A DNA stretch of 64,000 nt from an uncultured Bacteroidales bacterium (lineage in GTDB: Bacteria > Bacteroidota > Bacteroidia > Bacteroidales > Bacteroidaceae), in assembly GCA_902800305.1 (NCBI GenBank), contig CADCDP010000008.1, forward strand, positions 1 through 64,000, given 5' to 3'. Position 1 is the stretch's first letter. Each line of letters opens with the position of its first letter. Below are positions 1 to 10,196 of this stretch, in pieces. The translations under genes were made by a program, and so were the position numbers. Below the pieces are notes generated by a model. The model worked only from the letters and a program-made list of their open reading frames with translations, did no database searches and was not told the origin of the DNA.

Positions 1-80
1 ACCTCTTCTATAACACCAACAGGGCATTGGCGGATGTTGGACATAATTTGTTTATTCAATACTCGCATATGGCAGCTTAA
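1..80 (+). CDS. C-terminal tail of an upstream gene (partial)
   Basis: An open frame read from base 3 stops at TAA (78-80) and gives a 25-residue tail ending in NLFIQYSHMAA. The start lies before the window, so neither the family nor the reality of the gene can be settled. It reads in the same direction as the next gene and ends 68 bases before it. I do not recognise the tail. Confidence 0.35.
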   Translation, partial: LFYNTNRALADVGHNLFIQYSHMAA

Positions 81-148
81 TTTTGATTACCTACTTAAAA
101 GATGCTCAAGGGAAAAATATCTGATATTCCCCTAAAAAATGAATAAAT

Positions 149-949
149 ATGGAAGTGTTATTGCGAAAGACCAGAATACAAAATTTGGATTATGTTTTTT
201 CTTCATACCCATCAAGGTCAGAAGAAAGTATGATGATTGCTTATAAATTTGTTAAAGAGTTGTTTTGTAGAGTCTGTAAACAATCATTACGTTTCTGTAA
301 TAGTAAATATGGTATTATAGAATATCCATTCTTGTTTAGAGAACGTCAACTGGATTCTGTTGTATTACCTGTTATATCCACTTTATGTAAGGGATTGGTA
401 ATTGCCGAGTATCCTATTGTAAGAGATAGTAATATGAAAGGATTTGAAAAAGACGATTCCAATGGTAGAGTTGATTATTGGTGCATTTATAAGGAGTATA
501 GTTTCATAATTGAGATGAAGCATAGTTATGATGCTTTTAAAACAGATACGACAAATGATGCAAGGCTGATTCAAAGATGGGAAACAATGACTGTTAGCCA
601 ACTTCAAGATATCCGAAATGAAATTAAACATTTTGGAGAAAAAACAAAAGGGATGATAAGATTAGGGTTACATTTTATAACTCCTTATAGTGACTGTGAT
701 AGAAAAATGGATGATGTTGTTTTGTTTGAAGGTAGACAAAAAGACATTTTAAGACGATTGTCAAGAGATGTTTGTCGTTCAAAGCCTAAAACAACAATGC
801 CTAATTTTATGGCCAGTTGGGTTTTGCCTAGAAAGGACAAATTCTTTGAAGTGCCTATAAAAGGCATATATCCTGGACTCATGTTGTTGGGAAAGTTTTT
901 TCCTATGATTTCGCATGATGGATGTATAGAATATAATAATAGCAACTGA
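149..949 (+). CDS. Hypothetical protein with PD-(D/E)XK-like residues
   Basis: A 266-residue protein without signal peptide or membrane segment, so probably cytoplasmic. I do not recognise the family. Around residues 107-125 there is GRVDYW followed by IIEMKH, placing D109, E122 and K124 in the D...E-x-K arrangement of PD-(D/E)XK nucleases, with a predicted beta-strand (SFIIEMKH) where that fold has one. E65 could be the upstream acidic residue. Nuclease function is inference from a short motif. The gene is AT-rich, unlike the housekeeping genes after 3.4 kb, and is followed by a second protein with the same kind of motif. A TAATTTTG box at 78-85 could be its promoter -7 element, but no well-spaced -33 box is visible. 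Confidence 0.7.
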   Translation: MEVLLRKTRIQNLDYVFSSYPSRSEESMMIAYKFVKELFCRVCKQSLRFCNSKYGIIEYPFLFRERQLDSVVLPVISTLCKGLVIAEYPIVRDSNMKGFEKDDSNGRVDYWCIYKEYSFIIEMKHSYDAFKTDTTNDARLIQRWETMTVSQLQDIRNEIKHFGEKTKGMIRLGLHFITPYSDCDRKMDDVVLFEGRQKDILRRLSRDVCRSKPKTTMPNFMASWVLPRKDKFFEVPIKGIYPGLMLLGKFFPMISHDGCIEYNNSN

Positions 950-1061
950 TAGGAAAGCAACGACTATTGCAGAATTTGAAGTTTTCCTTTCACAAATTAA
1001 GGACTCAAATGAAGAACTTTTCATCACCTAACACAACATAATCCCATAAAATCGCACCAAA

Positions 1062-1128
1062 TGTGCGCCACTTTTGCACAGCATTCCTCGAAAACACCAT
1101 TTCGGGGCATGTCTTTTTCGTATAAGGG
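1062..1128 (+). repeat. 67-bp leader repeat, copy 1
   Basis: First of three 67-bp copies (others at 2075-2141 and 3350-3416), each 29-56 bases before a start codon on the same strand. Copies 1 and 2 differ at about 4 of 67 positions. Conserved parts are a short hairpin (GTGC...GCAC), a TTTGCACAG-like box and the end TTTCGTATAAGGG. Copy 1 has CATTCCTC and later CATGTCT as a degenerate direct repeat. The constant position suggests a promoter or 5' leader control element; it does not contain a perfect TAnnTTTG box. Confidence 0.7.
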
Positions 1129-1169
1129 TTCAATCAACAATTAAACTCGATAAAAAGGGAAAAGACATT

Positions 1170-2060
1170 ATGGCTAAAACAATTTCAAAATTAGAAGAAG
1201 GTCTTCTTTCTGTGAATCACGTATTGTACAAGATTCTGAAAAGTTCAACTGCGCCTGTATGGTGGAAAAAAGTTAAAAGAGATAAGGAGTTGTATATTGA
1301 GATTAGAAAAAAGAACATTATAGACATTTATTATAGAGGTGGGAGAATGGCTGAACTAAAATGGAATCAAGGGAAAAACGAAGTAAAGGCACATCCGAAA
1401 TATCTCAACTTGACAAACGTAGATGATGCTCGTTACTACACGAAGAAGATTGATGAAAATGGGAAGCTGAAGATTACGCCTAAATACCAAAACTGTGAAG
1501 AGTGGCTTACCTTTAATATAAAAGGGATGAAAGCCAATATACGTACTCATTATTCAGGAGATATGAACGGTGAAGCCACCTCTGAGAAATTCATTCAAGG
1601 TAATTTGATCATTAATGGACGTGATAGATACCTTGATTCAGAATTTGCCCATCGGTTATATGATGGAGAACGTAAATCTGTCAGAATAGACCTCGTGAAA
1701 ATTGAAGGGGAACACTTTGTGTTTGAAGAATTGAAGAGAATCAAAGATGGAAGATTGTTAAAAAAGGAAACACTCCCTGAGATTCTCACCCAAATAGATA
1801 ATTATAGAGATTTCTTAAAAGAAAACAAAGATGAATTGACGGTGTACTATCGTACGTTGTATAAGATAAAGAAAAAGCTTGGCTTGCCAGTTCCTCTTGT
1901 AGATGATATAGATAAAGTTACAGTAGATGTGGAGCCTCAATTGTCAATCGCTTTGAATTATGATAAAAGTACAAAGGCCAGAGACGAACGCGTGAAAAAG
2001 ATTAAGGATTTACTTCTTAAAGAACGTAACGTCGTACCGATTATATATAGTAATTTCTGA
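1170..2060 (+). CDS. Hypothetical protein, PD-(D/E)XK nuclease-like
   Basis: I chose the ATG at 1170, which follows the 67-bp leader by 41 bases, rather than an earlier ATG inside that leader. The product has 296 residues, is basic, and has no signal peptide. Residues 154-190 show E158, D174 and E187-L-K189 (RIDLV...FEELKR), the spacing expected of the PD-(D/E)XK nuclease core; this is what the sequence shows, while nuclease activity is inference. The N-terminal 120 residues are rich in Trp, Tyr and Lys and could bind nucleic acid or a partner. The C-terminus is Lys/Arg-rich. Its leader is shared with the next gene and with the gene at 3446, which suggests joint control. Confidence 0.75.
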   Translation: MAKTISKLEEGLLSVNHVLYKILKSSTAPVWWKKVKRDKELYIEIRKKNIIDIYYRGGRMAELKWNQGKNEVKAHPKYLNLTNVDDARYYTKKIDENGKLKITPKYQNCEEWLTFNIKGMKANIRTHYSGDMNGEATSEKFIQGNLIINGRDRYLDSEFAHRLYDGERKSVRIDLVKIEGEHFVFEELKRIKDGRLLKKETLPEILTQIDNYRDFLKENKDELTVYYRTLYKIKKKLGLPVPLVDDIDKVTVDVEPQLSIALNYDKSTKARDERVKKIKDLLLKERNVVPIIYSNF

Positions 2061-2074
2061 AAAAACGTGCTAGA

Positions 2075-2141
2075 TGTGCGCCACTTCTGCACAGCATGCC
2101 TCAAAAACACCATTTCGGGGCATGCCTTTTTCGTATAAGGG
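2075..2141 (+). repeat. 67-bp leader repeat, copy 2
   Basis: Nearly identical to copy 1. Here the two CATGCC blocks (2095-2100 and 2121-2126) are exact, so the piece between them can be read as a direct repeat, and GCATGCC with GGCATGC can also pair as a stem. It lies between the stop of the 296-residue protein and the start of the 122-residue protein, 56 bases before that ATG. Confidence 0.7.
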
Positions 2142-2197
2142 AATAGATTCAAGATTAAAAATCCAATCAACAGGTTTAATTTCTAAAACTTTATAAC

Positions 2198-2566
2198 ATG
2201 AAAGCAGTAATTGAAACAGAAACGGGGCTATCGACCTTAAAAGTAGCGATTGATTTCAACCAGTTAGTTCGTGACAATTTTGTAGAAGTCTGCAAAGCTA
2301 TTGCAATTAGGCGTAATGCCTTCAAAGAACTTCTTACGAAAATGGAGACAGACAATGGTCTTAATGGATCTATTATCGATGTCATACGAAAATCATATGA
2401 CGAATCAGATGCAGTCGAAAATATGTGTAAAGAACTCAATTTCACTCTAGAAACGGCTCAATATGTCATTAATATGCCTCTTAGTGATTTAAGTGATTTA
2501 AACAAAACGAAGCTAAAACGTCTGATGGAGAATCATACTGAACAAATAAAAAGATTGTTATTGTGA
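2198..2566 (+). CDS. Hypothetical 122-residue protein
   Basis: A small, probably helical, cytoplasmic protein that I do not recognise. It has no signal peptide or membrane segment; the C-terminal third (LSDLSDLNKTKLKRLMENH) looks amphipathic and could be a coiled coil or dimerisation helix. The ATG at 2198 lies 56 bases after the second 67-bp leader. The stop codon (2564-2566) overlaps the first bases of a 24-bp direct repeat that recurs at 3220-3243. It may be a partner or regulator of the nuclease-like gene before it, but only position supports that. Confidence 0.65.
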   Translation: MKAVIETETGLSTLKVAIDFNQLVRDNFVEVCKAIAIRRNAFKELLTKMETDNGLNGSIIDVIRKSYDESDAVENMCKELNFTLETAQYVINMPLSDLSDLNKTKLKRLMENHTEQIKRLLL

Positions 2567-2587
2567 TTGTTCCCAAAGATGTGGAGG
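2564..2587 (+). repeat. 24-bp direct repeat, copy A
   Basis: Exact 24-bp match to 3220-3243 (key parts TGATTGTTCCC and GATGTGGAGG), and three of the next four bases also match. The copies are in the same orientation, 656 bp apart, and flank a stretch with no convincing gene. It could mark a duplicated insertion boundary or a dispersed intergenic repeat. Confidence 0.6.
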
Positions 2588-2627
2588 CACGTTTATTCGC
2601 CAATAAGGGGGATTGAAAGTAGTAACC

Positions 2628-2784
2628 GTGAGACAGTAAGACAGTTAGGACAGTTTTTTTTGAGGGGCAGAACCCTCTTCTATACACTTTATAAATAATT
2701 AATATATAGATAGTTATATATAGTATAGGAGGTTAATGTGCCTCAAAAAAAGAAACTGTCTTTCTGTCTTTCTGTCTTTTCTCT
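2628..2784. repeat. Imperfect inverted repeat around a gene-free spacer
   Basis: The left arm (2628-2665) has GACAG blocks followed by a T run and GAGG; the right arm (2741-2784) has CCTC, an A run and then three CTGTCTTT units, so the two arms can pair over about 35-40 bases with mismatches. The spacer is AT-rich. It could form a long hairpin and resembles a small non-coding palindromic element. No protein is encoded. Confidence 0.5.
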
Positions 2785-3132
2785 CCATCAAGAATCCTGT
2801 AAGTATATAATAATCAATAATATACAACATTACTAAACGTACGATGCCTAAGATACCAAAGCTTGGAAATGAGACAGAAAGCATCAATTTGCAGCTATTT
2901 TAGGCCTCAAAAAGCATGTTTTAACCCCGTTTTCGATGTTTTTCACCTCTCTTGGCGAACAAAAGAGAAATGCAGAATTTCACTATTCCGACCTCATTGG
3001 AGGGGATTTGTGTAGCCAAATGGCCTATTTGATAGCAAAAAGTGGGGGGAAACAAGGGCCAATCGCCTCATCTTGTAGAGGCAATTTGTCGCAATTTTCT
3101 CGACTACTACCTTCGTTTCCATAATTACCCTA

Positions 3133-3177
3133 ACGTCGCTATCGTAATTACGGCTACGTCGCTACCGCAATTACGCT
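3133..3177. repeat. Two 22-23-bp tandem units
   Basis: ACGTCGCTATCGTAATTACG and ACGTCGCTACCGCAATTACG follow one another directly, differing at two positions within the shared 20 bases. The unit contains the palindrome GTAATTAC in the first copy. No function can be assigned. Confidence 0.6.
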
Positions 3178-3219
3178 ACTGAGGCAGAGGCACGTTAGTC
3201 ACGCGTATTGTGGCAAGCA

Positions 3220-3243
3220 TGATTGTTCCCAAAGATGTGGAGG
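3220..3243 (+). repeat. 24-bp direct repeat, copy B
   Basis: Second exact copy of the repeat at 2564-2587. It contains the ATG of the small frame at 3235. Confidence 0.6.
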
Positions 3244-3321
3244 GACGAATCCAACAAGAAAAAATCTGTATCAGAAAAACTCGCTCAGAAACTAAAAGAA
3301 CAACTAAAGAAAGGAAATTAA
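3235..3321 (+). CDS. Possible 28-residue basic peptide or gene remnant
   Basis: A short frame (MWRDESNKKKSVSEKL..., ending QLKKGN) with strong Lys content and helical character. It starts inside the 24-bp direct repeat, so it may be the tail of a broken gene rather than a real peptide gene. It is the only stretch between 2.57 and 3.44 kb whose translation looks protein-like. Confidence 0.3.
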   Translation: MWRDESNKKKSVSEKLAQKLKEQLKKGN

Positions 3322-3349
3322 TCAAAAAAATGCCATAAAACGCCCCTAT

Positions 3350-3416
3350 TATGCGGCGTTTTTGCACAGAGTGCTCAAAAAACGCTGTTTCACAGGTGTG
3401 CTCTTTCGTATAATGG
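3350..3416 (+). repeat. 67-bp leader repeat, copy 3 (diverged)
   Basis: Same length as copies 1 and 2 but more diverged. It keeps TTTTTGCACAG, a TGCTCAAAAAAC block and the end CTTTCGTATAATGG. GTGCTC occurs twice (3371-3376, 3398-3403), matching the paired CATGCC blocks of copy 2. It precedes the ATG at 3446 by 29 bases. Confidence 0.6.
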
Positions 3417-3445
3417 AATATAATCAAGATTTTAACCCCAAAACA

Positions 3446-3961
3446 ATGAACAAGAACAAAGATCAGAAGCGCAAGGCGCAAGTGAGTGCAAAGGCAAAGG
3501 CCGAGTCGTTCAAATTTCAGGTGGAGTATGCCCGTCAGCAACGAGCCTCCTTCATCGCGGAGAATGCACCCGAGTTGATGGCTGAGATGGAGGTCATCTG
3601 TCGGAACGGGCTGGTGGACGCTATGCTGGCACTCCACAACATTGTTGACGCAGGACGCATGGAGTTCGGAGTGGAGCCCGAGGGCGAGGGCTGTTCTCTG
3701 AACGGTGCCCTCGTGCCCTACATCCTCGGCTTCACCTCTTTCTGCCCGGACAGCGCCGACACCTACGTGCCTGGCATTTTCACGGGGCCGTTCCCTATGG
3801 CTGTGACGCTTGTCTATGACAACGAGGTGCGCAACAAGGTGGTGGATTGGGCGAAGGCACACTACGACGGCATGACCACCCGATTCGGACAGCCCTTCCT
3901 CAAACTGCCCAACATGATTGTGGAATTCAAAAGAATCATTAAGAAGACTCTGGAAGTATGA
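3446..3961 (+). CDS. Small protein resembling a DnaE (Pol III alpha) segment
   Basis: A 171-residue protein, started at 3446 because it follows the leader repeat and opens with a lysine-rich N-terminus (MNKNKDQKRK). Residues about 85-145 (NGALVPYILGFTSF, then a Tyr/Pro stretch, then NEVRNKVVDWAKAHY) recall the palm region of bacterial DNA polymerase III alpha: SLVxYxLGIT, FLNP, PDID and RRxEVIxYVxxKYG. The catalytic PDID acidic motif is absent (FPMAVTLVYD here), so any polymerase relation would be a catalytically dead fragment or mimic. This is inference from remembered motifs. The gene overlaps the next by four bases (ATGA), so the two are co-translated. Its base composition is richer in GC than the genes before it. 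Confidence 0.75.
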   Translation: MNKNKDQKRKAQVSAKAKAESFKFQVEYARQQRASFIAENAPELMAEMEVICRNGLVDAMLALHNIVDAGRMEFGVEPEGEGCSLNGALVPYILGFTSFCPDSADTYVPGIFTGPFPMAVTLVYDNEVRNKVVDWAKAHYDGMTTRFGQPFLKLPNMIVEFKRIIKKTLEV

Positions 3962-4536
3962 AAATCCTACAAATCTCAGACACACATAATCAACATCGGC
4001 AACTGGCAAATCTACCAGCTGCCGATGTGATTGTGCATTGTGGCGACTTTGCTGACAACGGGACAGAAGAGGAAGTCTTGGATTTCCTTAATTGGTTCAT
4101 CGACTTGCCTTATCCCTATAAGCTGTTTGTGAGTGGAAATCACGACCTCTGTCTGTGGGATGCCCAGAACATTGAGGATTTGCCTGACAACGTGTACTTT
4201 CTGCAAGATCGGGGAGTGACGATTGAAGGTGTGAAGTTCTTCGGCATTGCCTACAATCATTCAGAAATCCTCATTCCTGAAGATACTGATATTGTCATCA
4301 CCCATGAACCTCCCATCATGATTTTGGATGAATCAGCAGGAGTGCATTGGGGCAACGCTCCTTTGTTCAAAAGAATCATGGAGGTGAAGCCTCGTTACCA
4401 CCTCTTTGGTCATGCACATGATGGATATGGCACCATCAAACAAAATGGCATCGTCTTTTCCAATGCATCTGTACTGGATGACCAATACCGAATGCGCCAT
4501 TCCCCCAAATTCTTTATGGTAAACAACGAACAATAG
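3958..4536 (+). CDS. Calcineurin-like metallophosphoesterase
   Basis: A 192-residue cytoplasmic phosphoesterase. The metal-binding motifs of the family are all present: ISDTH near the N-terminus (D-x-H), HCGDFAD (GD), SGNHD (GNH), THEPP and LFGHAHD (GHxH). The family hydrolyses phosphodiesters or phosphomonoesters with two metal ions; the substrate cannot be told from sequence. It overlaps the DnaE-like gene by four bases. It converges with dapF, whose stop lies 12 bases further on. Confidence 0.92.
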   Translation: MKILQISDTHNQHRQLANLPAADVIVHCGDFADNGTEEEVLDFLNWFIDLPYPYKLFVSGNHDLCLWDAQNIEDLPDNVYFLQDRGVTIEGVKFFGIAYNHSEILIPEDTDIVITHEPPIMILDESAGVHWGNAPLFKRIMEVKPRYHLFGHAHDGYGTIKQNGIVFSNASVLDDQYRMRHSPKFFMVNNEQ

Positions 4537-4547
4537 TTTGTTGTTAA

Positions 4548-5423
4548 TTATTCATCCAGCACAATTTCTCCTTCGAAAGAGATGGCTGCGGGACCTGTCA
4601 TGAGGATGTGGTTGTCGGTGGCGTTCCATTCGATGTGGAGGGTGCCACCATCCATCTGGATGTTGCTCTGGCGACTTGCCCTGCCTGTGATGTGGGCAGC
4701 GACAGCTGTGGCACAGGCTCCTGTTCCACAGGCAAGGGTGATGCCTGAGCCTCGTTCCCACACACGCATACGAAGCCCCCCGACCCCCGAAGGGGGAGAG
4801 GTTAAGGGGCTTACAAACTCGATGTTACAGCGTTGGGGGAAGAGGGGATGGTGCTCCAATAGAGGGCCATAGTGGGAGAGGGGGAACTGCTCTACATCTT
4901 CGTTGAGGAAGATGACGAAATGGGGGTTGCCCATGGAGACGAAGGTGCCTTGGAAAGTGCGGTCATCAACTGTGACGGCATAGTCACGGGCACTACCACC
5001 ATTCTCGGCAAATTGTTGTGGCTCTTGCAGGATGGGGGTGCCCATATCTACTGTGACACTTTCCACTTTGTCCTCAGCATCGAGATGCAGTTGGAGGACT
5101 TTGATGCCTGAGAGGGTTTGGAGGCGTATGGGATTCTTTTTGGTCACGCCTTTATCGTGGAGGAATTTTGCCACGCATCGAGTGCCGTTGCCGCACATCA
5201 TGGCTTCAGAGCCGTCGTTGTTGAAGATACGCATGGAGAAGTCGGCATCGGGACGTGTGGCTGCGCCGATGAGGATGAGTCCGTCGCTGCCGATGCCAAA
5301 GTGTGGACGGCTCCACTTGATGGCTGCTGCGGAGGGGTCGGGTATATTATATAATAATGTGTTGACGTAGATGTAATCGTTACCTGCCCCGTGCATTTTG
5401 GTGAAAGGAATGGTCTTTTTCAT
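4548..5423 (-). CDS. dapF: Diaminopimelate epimerase
   Basis: Converts LL- to meso-diaminopimelate in lysine and peptidoglycan synthesis, in the cytoplasm. Both catalytic cysteines are visible: [12 protein letters not shown] and [11 protein letters not shown], with the N-terminal signature [12 protein letters not shown]. The 291 residues are slightly more than usual because a short stretch around residues 204-217 ([11 protein letters not shown]) is encoded by a GC-rich palindrome (4773-4812) just before the conserved MRVWERGSG. It is the last gene of a six-gene minus-strand run that also contains dapL, the enzyme supplying its substrate. Confidence 0.97.
   Translation of the reverse strand: MKKTIPFTKMHGAGNDYIYVNTLLYNIPDPSAAAIKWSRPHFGIGSDGLILIGAATRPDADFSMRIFNNDGSEAMMCGNGTRCVAKFLHDKGVTKKNPIRLQTLSGIKVLQLHLDAEDKVESVTVDMGTPILQEPQQFAENGGSARDYAVTVDDRTFQGTFVSMGNPHFVIFLNEDVEQFPLSHYGPLLEHHPLFPQRCNIEFVSPLTSPPSGVGGLRMRVWERGSGITLACGTGACATAVAAHITGRASRQSNIQMDGGTLHIEWNATDNHILMTGPAAISFEGEIVLDE
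4773..4812. repeat. In-frame palindromic insert in dapF
   Basis: Nested palindrome: outer arms AAGCCCC (4773-4779) and GGGGCTT (4806-4812), inner arms CCCCC (4784-4788) and GGGGG (4792-4796). It adds a Pro/Gly/Ser loop to DapF without breaking the frame. Its CTCTCCCCC core on the minus strand resembles the elements in pyrG and the beta-galactosidase. Confidence 0.6.
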
Positions 5424-5459
5424 GCGCTACGCTAAATGATAAATGACAAATGATAAATG
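5424..5459. repeat. AT-rich short-period leader before dapF
   Basis: Tandem variants of AAATGATAAATG fill the gap between pyrG and dapF, next to a small GCGC-TA-CGC motif. Related runs occur at 11590-11640 and 11680-11705. Confidence 0.55.
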
Positions 5460-8956
<3,497 letters not shown>

Positions 8957-8959
8957 GTG

Positions 8960-10144
8960 TTAAATGATTTTCTTGATACGTTCCATGGCTTCGAGGCTGT
9001 CCTCCCATGTGCCAAAGGCGGTGATGCGCACGTAGCCTTCGCCATGTACACCGAAACCTTCGCCTGGAGTGACCACCACGTTGGCATCGTGGAGAAGTCG
9101 GTGGAAGAAGTGCCATGAGTCTTCGCCATCAGGAGTTGACACCCAGATATAAGGAGAATGCTTCCCACCATACACCGTTAGTCCGTAAAAGGCAAGGCTC
9201 TCGCGGATGAGTTGGGCATTCTTCATATAGTGCTGGATGGTTGTATATACCTGTTGTTGTCCTTCGGGAGTGAAGATGGCTTCTGCACCTCGTTGGGAGA
9301 TATAGCTGGCACCATTGAACTTGCTGCATTGACGACGATTCCAAAGCGCGTTGAGGCTCGTGCCGTCAGCACCTTTCAGTTCCTTGGGGATGATGGTGTA
9401 ACCGCAACGAACACCCGTGAATCCTGCTGTCTTCGAGAAACTTCGGAACTCGATGGCACACTCTTTCGCTCCCTCAATCTCGTAGATGGAGTGGGGAATC
9501 TTGTTGTCGTTGATGAATGCCTCGTATGCAGAATCGTAGAGGATGAGTGCTTTCTCTCTGAGGGCGTAGTTGACCCATTCAGCCAATTTCTCCTTCGTGA
9601 TGACAGCACCTGTCGGGTTGTTGGGATAGCAGAGATAGATGATATCAAGATGTTCCGTAGGGATATCGCCTGTAAAACCATTGTCTGCATGGCAGGGGAT
9701 GTACTTGATGGTGCGTCCCGCCATGATGTTGGTATCGACATAGACAGGATAGACGGGGTCGGTGATGCCCACGATGTTGTCCGTGGAGAGGATGTCGCCG
9801 ATATTGCCCGTATCACTCTTGGCACCATCGCTGATAAACACCTCCTCACGATTCAGTTGGATGCCACGAGGGGCAAAGTCGTGAGCGATGATGGCATCGA
9901 TGAGGAAATCGTAACCATGTTCGGGACCATATCCACGGAAAGTCTTGCCATCGGCACATTCATCCACAGCACGGTGCATCGCCTTGATGGCAGCATCGGG
10001 CAGAGGACAAGTCACGTCGCCAATACCCAAACGGATGATGTTCGCTTTGGGATGCTCGGCTTTGTAGGCATTCACTTGTTGGGCTATCTCGGCAAAGAGA
10101 TAGCGGTGGGAAAGTTGCAGATAGTTAGTGTTTGTGCGAATCAT
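8960..10144 (-). CDS. dapL: LL-diaminopimelate aminotransferase
   Basis: PLP-dependent class I/II aminotransferase of 394 residues that makes LL-diaminopimelate from tetrahydrodipicolinate and glutamate, bypassing the acylated intermediates. The signature parts are RLGIGDVTCPLP near the N-terminus, FRGYGPEHGY, CYPNNPTGAV and SFSKTAGFTGVRCGYT, in which the lysine binds PLP. It stands between gltD (supplier of glutamate) and the PurF-like gene, in the same run as dapF, which uses its product. Confidence 0.96.
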   Translation of the reverse strand: MIRTNTNYLQLSHRYLFAEIAQQVNAYKAEHPKANIIRLGIGDVTCPLPDAAIKAMHRAVDECADGKTFRGYGPEHGYDFLIDAIIAHDFAPRGIQLNREEVFISDGAKSDTGNIGDILSTDNIVGITDPVYPVYVDTNIMAGRTIKYIPCHADNGFTGDIPTEHLDIIYLCYPNNPTGAVITKEKLAEWVNYALREKALILYDSAYEAFINDNKIPHSIYEIEGAKECAIEFRSFSKTAGFTGVRCGYTIIPKELKGADGTSLNALWNRRQCSKFNGASYISQRGAEAIFTPEGQQQVYTTIQHYMKNAQLIRESLAFYGLTVYGGKHSPYIWVSTPDGEDSWHFFHRLLHDANVVVTPGEGFGVHGEGYVRITAFGTWEDSLEAMERIKKII

Positions 10145-10196
10145 AAAAGCATTTACAATTTGACCATTTGCGATTTACAATTTTACAATTTACATT
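10145..10196. repeat. AT-rich short-period leader before dapL
   Basis: The gap between gltD and dapL is built from variants of ATTTACAATTT repeated four or five times. It has no hairpin or T run and is probably an unstructured leader. Confidence 0.45.

Larger units (their letters stand above)
2567..3234. other. Gene-poor repeat-rich stretch
   Basis: No convincing gene lies between the 122-residue protein and the small frame at 3235. The stretch holds the inverted repeat at 2628-2784, one 24-bp direct repeat at each end, and two degenerate tandem units of 22-23 bases at 3133-3177 (ACGTCGCTAtCGtAATTACG type). A 62-codon open frame at 2936-3124 has no protein-like features. Confidence 0.5.

Noticed and set aside
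2936..3124. 62-codon + strand frame in the repeat-rich stretch
   Set aside because: Short, no start context, composition like random sequence.
3176..4009. 277-codon minus-strand frame opposite the DnaE-like gene
   Set aside because: The + strand gene has an overlapping downstream partner and a leader; the antisense product is His/Val-rich without motifs.
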